64,000 nucleotides of DNA, from NCBI RefSeq assembly GCF_902806685.2, contig NC_048560.1, positions 4,380,492-4,444,491 of the forward strand. The letters run 5' to 3'. A program made the translations under genes and the position numbers. This document shows positions 62,201-64,000 of this stretch, piece after piece. The stretch comes from Maniola hyperantus. Its lineage: Eukaryota > Arthropoda > Insecta > Lepidoptera > Nymphalidae. The notes below the pieces were generated by a model. The model had not been told where the DNA came from. It did no database searches and saw only the letters and a program-made list of their open reading frames with translations. The stretch's first letter is position 1. Every line of letters begins with the position of its first letter.

Positions 62201-63777
62201 TTCATTGGTAAGCATAATATTTTAATTTGTACAACTTTACTGATTATCAAAATTACCTCATTAGGTAATTTCGCAAAGTATTTACAAAATTGAAAATTGT
62301 AAATTATTTTTGTATATATAAAATTTTTAGTGATACCTAAGTTTTTCAACATGTAAATATATATACTTTTTTTGTACATATTTAATGTTTATTGAAAATA
62401 AATAACTTCAATTTATTAATGTAAATTAATTTTGTAGAATTCCCTACCGCTGCAGCCTGTAAGTGAAAATAAAATGACATAAATTTTATATTATTAGATA
62501 TTTCGTCTTCTTTTCTTGCTTGGTGATTTTTTAATCGATTTTTTTTAATATGAATTTTTATGTAATTGACAATAATAAAATTAATCTTTTATTATTATTT
62601 TGTCCTTTCAGGTACCAGTACCACGTCTAACTCCTAGAATCTACGATTTGGGCGTGAGTGAATTTTTTAAACTGCTGAATTTTAAGCTGTGATAGCCTAG
62701 TGGTTAGGACGTCCGCCTCCTAAACGAAGGTCGGGGGTTCGATCCCGGGCACCTCTAACTATTCGGAGTAATGTGCGTTTTAAGTAATTAAATATCACTT
62801 GATTAAACGGTAAAGGAAAACATCGTGACGAAAAAACATACAACATGCCTGATAGTTCTCCATAATGTTCTCAAAGTTGTGTATATATGTAAGTCTGCCA
62901 ATCTGCACTTGGCCAGTGTGGCAGACTGCTCACTCTGAGAACTTTTTAAAACTCGCACTTGCCTGGTTTTTTTTAATTAGTATTTTTTTCTATTTGTAGA
63001 GCCTGAACTTCAAATACGTAAGTATTGGTACTGATTCTGAGAACACCTAAATTTTACTAGTGTAACATGAAAAAGACAGACAAAATTTGTCAGTTTTAAA
63101 TTTAATTTAGTGATGTCAAACCTTTGACTTTAGCTGCCAGTCGCGAGCCTATTGTTTTAGCGTGCTCTAAAATTTAAAGTCTTTAAATGTAAAATTCATG
63201 TTCTGACCTTTTTTAGCAATATTAAAAAGAAAAGGATGCAGCTACTCTTAGAGAAAGACAACAAACAGACTCGGCGCCACTGTTATTCTTTATTGATTTA
63301 GATATTTGTTGTAGTAAAGTTAAACTAGGTAGGCAAGTAATAACTAGCCATTAAAACATGCTTTAAAAATGTCTTTTGTATTATCATCATCACCATTCCA
63401 TCGCCGGCTCACTACTGAGGACGAATCTCCTCTAAAAGGCCATAGTACCAGCTAGCCAAGTGCGGAATAGCGACATCACACACATTGTGGAGACCTTTCA
63501 AGCATGCAGGTTTCCTCCCGAACTTTTCCCTACTTATACCTAAACTGTACCTATATCGACACCAAAAATTCAAAGATCAAACCCCGGACCTCCGACTTGA
63601 GGCCGAAATAAAAAATAAAATAAAACTCTGTAGCCGTTTTTCCTATCACTTTTTTTAATAGAATATTTTGATTAAAAATAGCCGTTTTTTCTACACTCAG
63701 TAACTATTTATAACGTTCTAATTTTAAACTCTCAAAATCCGCAGTATGCGCCCGCGCCGCCTGTCTACCATGGACTG
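59197..63777 (+). CDS. Secreted micro-exon protein gene with Asp/Arg hexad domain (13 exons visible, 3' end outside window)
   Basis: The spliced frame gives 255 residues and is still open at the last visible donor. Order: signal peptide (residues 1 to about 16), an acidic segment with PVPDHDQEED, a basic QQQYRRRLQR segment, LFDDADR, a 128-residue exon dominated by DRDDRR repeats, then a chain of short exons ending in YAPAPPVYHGL. Every exon is a multiple of three and every intron is phase 0, so exons could be skipped freely without frameshift. Donors are close to GTAAGT throughout. A signal peptide with no later hydrophobic segment implies secretion. I do not recognise the family. Silk-gland, accessory-gland or cuticle-associated products are possible but untested. 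Introns carry mobile elements (family E, family G, family A, family B, SINE-1) and none of these disrupts a splice site. Confidence 0.85.
59320..59733 (+). repeat. Family E element in intron 1
   Basis: cagggttccgtacctctaaa to gactcgcacttggacggttt, sense orientation relative to the gene. Confidence 0.85.
59833..59877 (+). CDS. Exon 2, acidic
   Basis: Acceptor ttttacttttag. Encodes PVPDHDQEEDQFDDQ (45 nt). Donor GTTCTT is weak but the only sensible one. Phase 0. Confidence 0.8.
59955..60040 (-). mobile_element. Family G retroelement scrap in intron 2
   Basis: gtggaatggtgccaagaata and ctggctgcatttccgcgctg, inverted relative to 6110-6245. Confidence 0.6.
60080..60121 (+). CDS. Exon 3, basic
   Basis: Acceptor attttttcttag. 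Encodes QQQYRRRLQRLSLS (42 nt). Perfect donor GTAAGT at 60122. Confidence 0.85.
60132..60208 (+). repeat. Intron 3 hairpin of pre-miRNA size
   Basis: 60132-60160 pairs with 60180-60208 (26 of 29 positions) around a 19-nt loop. It starts 10 nt after the exon 3 donor. Confidence 0.7.
60486..60506 (+). CDS. Exon 4, 21-nt micro-exon
   Basis: Acceptor tttcttgttttag. Encodes LFDDADR. Donor GTAAAT. Confidence 0.8.
60774..61157 (+). CDS. Exon 5, Asp/Arg hexad repeat domain
   Basis: Acceptor atatcttcccag. 128 codons beginning IKNG. About fifteen hexads follow, consensus DRDDRR, with variants DHSDRR, DHHDRR, DRDDWR, DRDDRL, DRNDRR, DHDDRR, DRSVER and DRDVQH. Then comes a non-repetitive part, LVDLQRLHVAQREGDSV, and a second acidic stretch DRDDEDRDDNEVLR. 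Donor GTAAGC. The 18-nt unit leaves other frames open on both strands, but those are by-products. Confidence 0.9.
61243..61530 (+). mobile_element. Family A (P-element-like) copy in intron 5
   Basis: cttactgttaaagcgagata, acgtgacaaaatgattattt, cttgagcgagagggactgag. Lacks the THAP-like exon of the 27-kb copy. Confidence 0.6.
61568..61615 (+). CDS. Exon 6
   Basis: Acceptor tttcttttttatag. Encodes KSHADLISNVLSHLTN (48 nt), the only amphipathic-helix-like segment. Donor GTACGT. Confidence 0.85.
61706..61723 (+). CDS. Exon 7, 18-nt micro-exon
   Basis: Acceptor ttcaaaattgcag. Encodes KYQGHG. Donor GTAAGT. Confidence 0.75.
61852..62025 (+). repeat. Family B element in intron 7
   Basis: ccctattttactcccttagg, ttagcggatgtatacgttac, ttgatagatcagtcagcttt, ccttttatatatttagaa. 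Confidence 0.8.
62084..62101 (+). CDS. Exon 8, 18-nt micro-exon
   Basis: Acceptor atattatttacag. Encodes ALKISY. Perfect donor GTAAGT. Resembles exon 12 (SLNFKY). Confidence 0.75.
62190..62207 (+). CDS. Exon 9, 18-nt micro-exon
   Basis: Acceptor tttttttgtttgaag. Encodes KPQNSL. Donor GTAAGC. Confidence 0.7.
62438..62458 (+). CDS. Exon 10, 21-nt micro-exon
   Basis: Acceptor taattttgtag. Encodes NSLPLQP. Perfect donor GTAAGT. Confidence 0.75.
62612..62653 (+). CDS. Exon 11, proline-containing
   Basis: Acceptor ttttgtcctttcag. Encodes VPVPRLTPRIYDLG (42 nt). Donor GTGAGT. Confidence 0.85.
62684..62943 (+). mobile_element. SINE-1 in intron 11
   Basis: agctgtgatagcctagtggt, gggttcgatcccgggcac (both pol III boxes intact), ctgatagttctccataatgt. 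A family E scrap (actcgcacttgcctggtttt) follows at 62949. Confidence 0.9.
63000..63017 (+). CDS. Exon 12, 18-nt micro-exon
   Basis: Acceptor tttttctatttgtag. Encodes SLNFKY. Perfect donor GTAAGT. Confidence 0.75.
63383..63610 (-). mobile_element. Diverged SINE-1 in intron 12
   Basis: (atcatc)n, ccatcgccggctcactactg, aagcatgcaggtttcctccc and ccccggacctccgacttgag. Confidence 0.75.
63745..63777 (+). CDS. Exon 13, last exon in the window
   Basis: Acceptor tcaaaatccgcag. Encodes YAPAPPVYHGL (33 nt). Donor GTAAGA. No stop yet, so the gene continues beyond 64000. Confidence 0.8.
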
Positions 63778-63910
63778 GTAAGAGATTTTCAAGTATAAGT
63801 CCCGCTAATTGCTACTGCGCTGGAACCATGTCTAATATTTTTTATTTTTTTCACTAAAATGGCGACCACACGCATTAGCAATTTGCGGGACTTATATTAA
63901 ATTATTCCTA

Positions 63911-64000
63911 ACTAGCTTATGCTCGCGACTTCGTCCGCGTGGACGACGCAAATTTCAAACTCCTATTTTAGCCCTTAGGGGTTGAATTTTCAAAAATCCT
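63911..64000 (+). repeat. Family B element, cut by window end, intron 13
   Basis: actagcttatgctcgcgact, ttcgtccgcgtggacgacgc, tttcaaactcctattttagc. Confidence 0.85.

Noticed and set aside
63125..63200. Possible extra micro-exon (acceptor ttgactttag then CTGCCAGTCGCG)
   Set aside because: No acceptable donor within an in-frame distance before a TAG stop.
63219..63250. Possible micro-exon after tgaccttttttag
   Set aside because: In the required phase the third codon is TAA.

Overview
The window looks like nuclear DNA of a butterfly or moth (Lepidoptera). It is AT-rich, has no bacterial-style gene packing, and is crowded with short interspersed elements of kinds I know from lepidopteran genomes: a tRNA-derived SINE with pol III boxes (about twenty copies or fragments), 'gacttcgtccgcg' elements, 'ggttccgtacctcaaaagg' elements, RTE-type LINE 3' ends, and several MITEs. 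Family names come from memory and by-eye alignment. No database search was possible. Most open reading frames longer than 60 codons here are chance frames or retroelement debris.

From about 1 to 59 kb the window is intergenic or long-intron DNA built from nested mobile elements. Landmarks are a 5'-truncated LINE reverse transcriptase with FADD (6679-7604); a PIF/Harbinger-like MITE with TTA duplications (10583-11115); a pogo/Tigger-like DNA transposon with perfect 25-bp terminal inverted repeats and TA duplications (24566-26262); a P-element-like copy that keeps a THAP-like first exon (27110-27515); a hAT-like MITE with an 8-bp duplication (37043-37481); a 433-bp snap-back element (31904-32336); a 376-bp tandem array (40190-41110); and a 139-bp tandem array (57271-57757). 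One short minus-strand exon is a good candidate for a host gene: 31477-31558 starts MGCNTS, has an N-myristoylation look and ends in a clean GTGAGT donor. A weaker downstream exon candidate lies at 22980-23030 and has the matching phase, so much of the 23-31 kb interval may be intron of that gene.

From 59.1 kb to the right edge there is one convincing plus-strand gene. It has a TATA box, a short leader, a textbook signal peptide (exon 1, 59197-59253) and at least thirteen coding exons up to 63777, continuing past the window. All thirteen are multiples of three and all introns are phase 0. Six exons are only 18 or 21 nt long. The largest exon (384 nt) encodes a run of about fifteen DRDDRR hexads, an Asp/Arg mixed-charge domain. 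The visible product is 255 residues and appears to be secreted. The introns carry SINEs, other mobile-element copies and a pre-miRNA-sized hairpin. I do not recognise the protein. Its micro-exon, all-symmetric architecture is the most interesting thing in the window.
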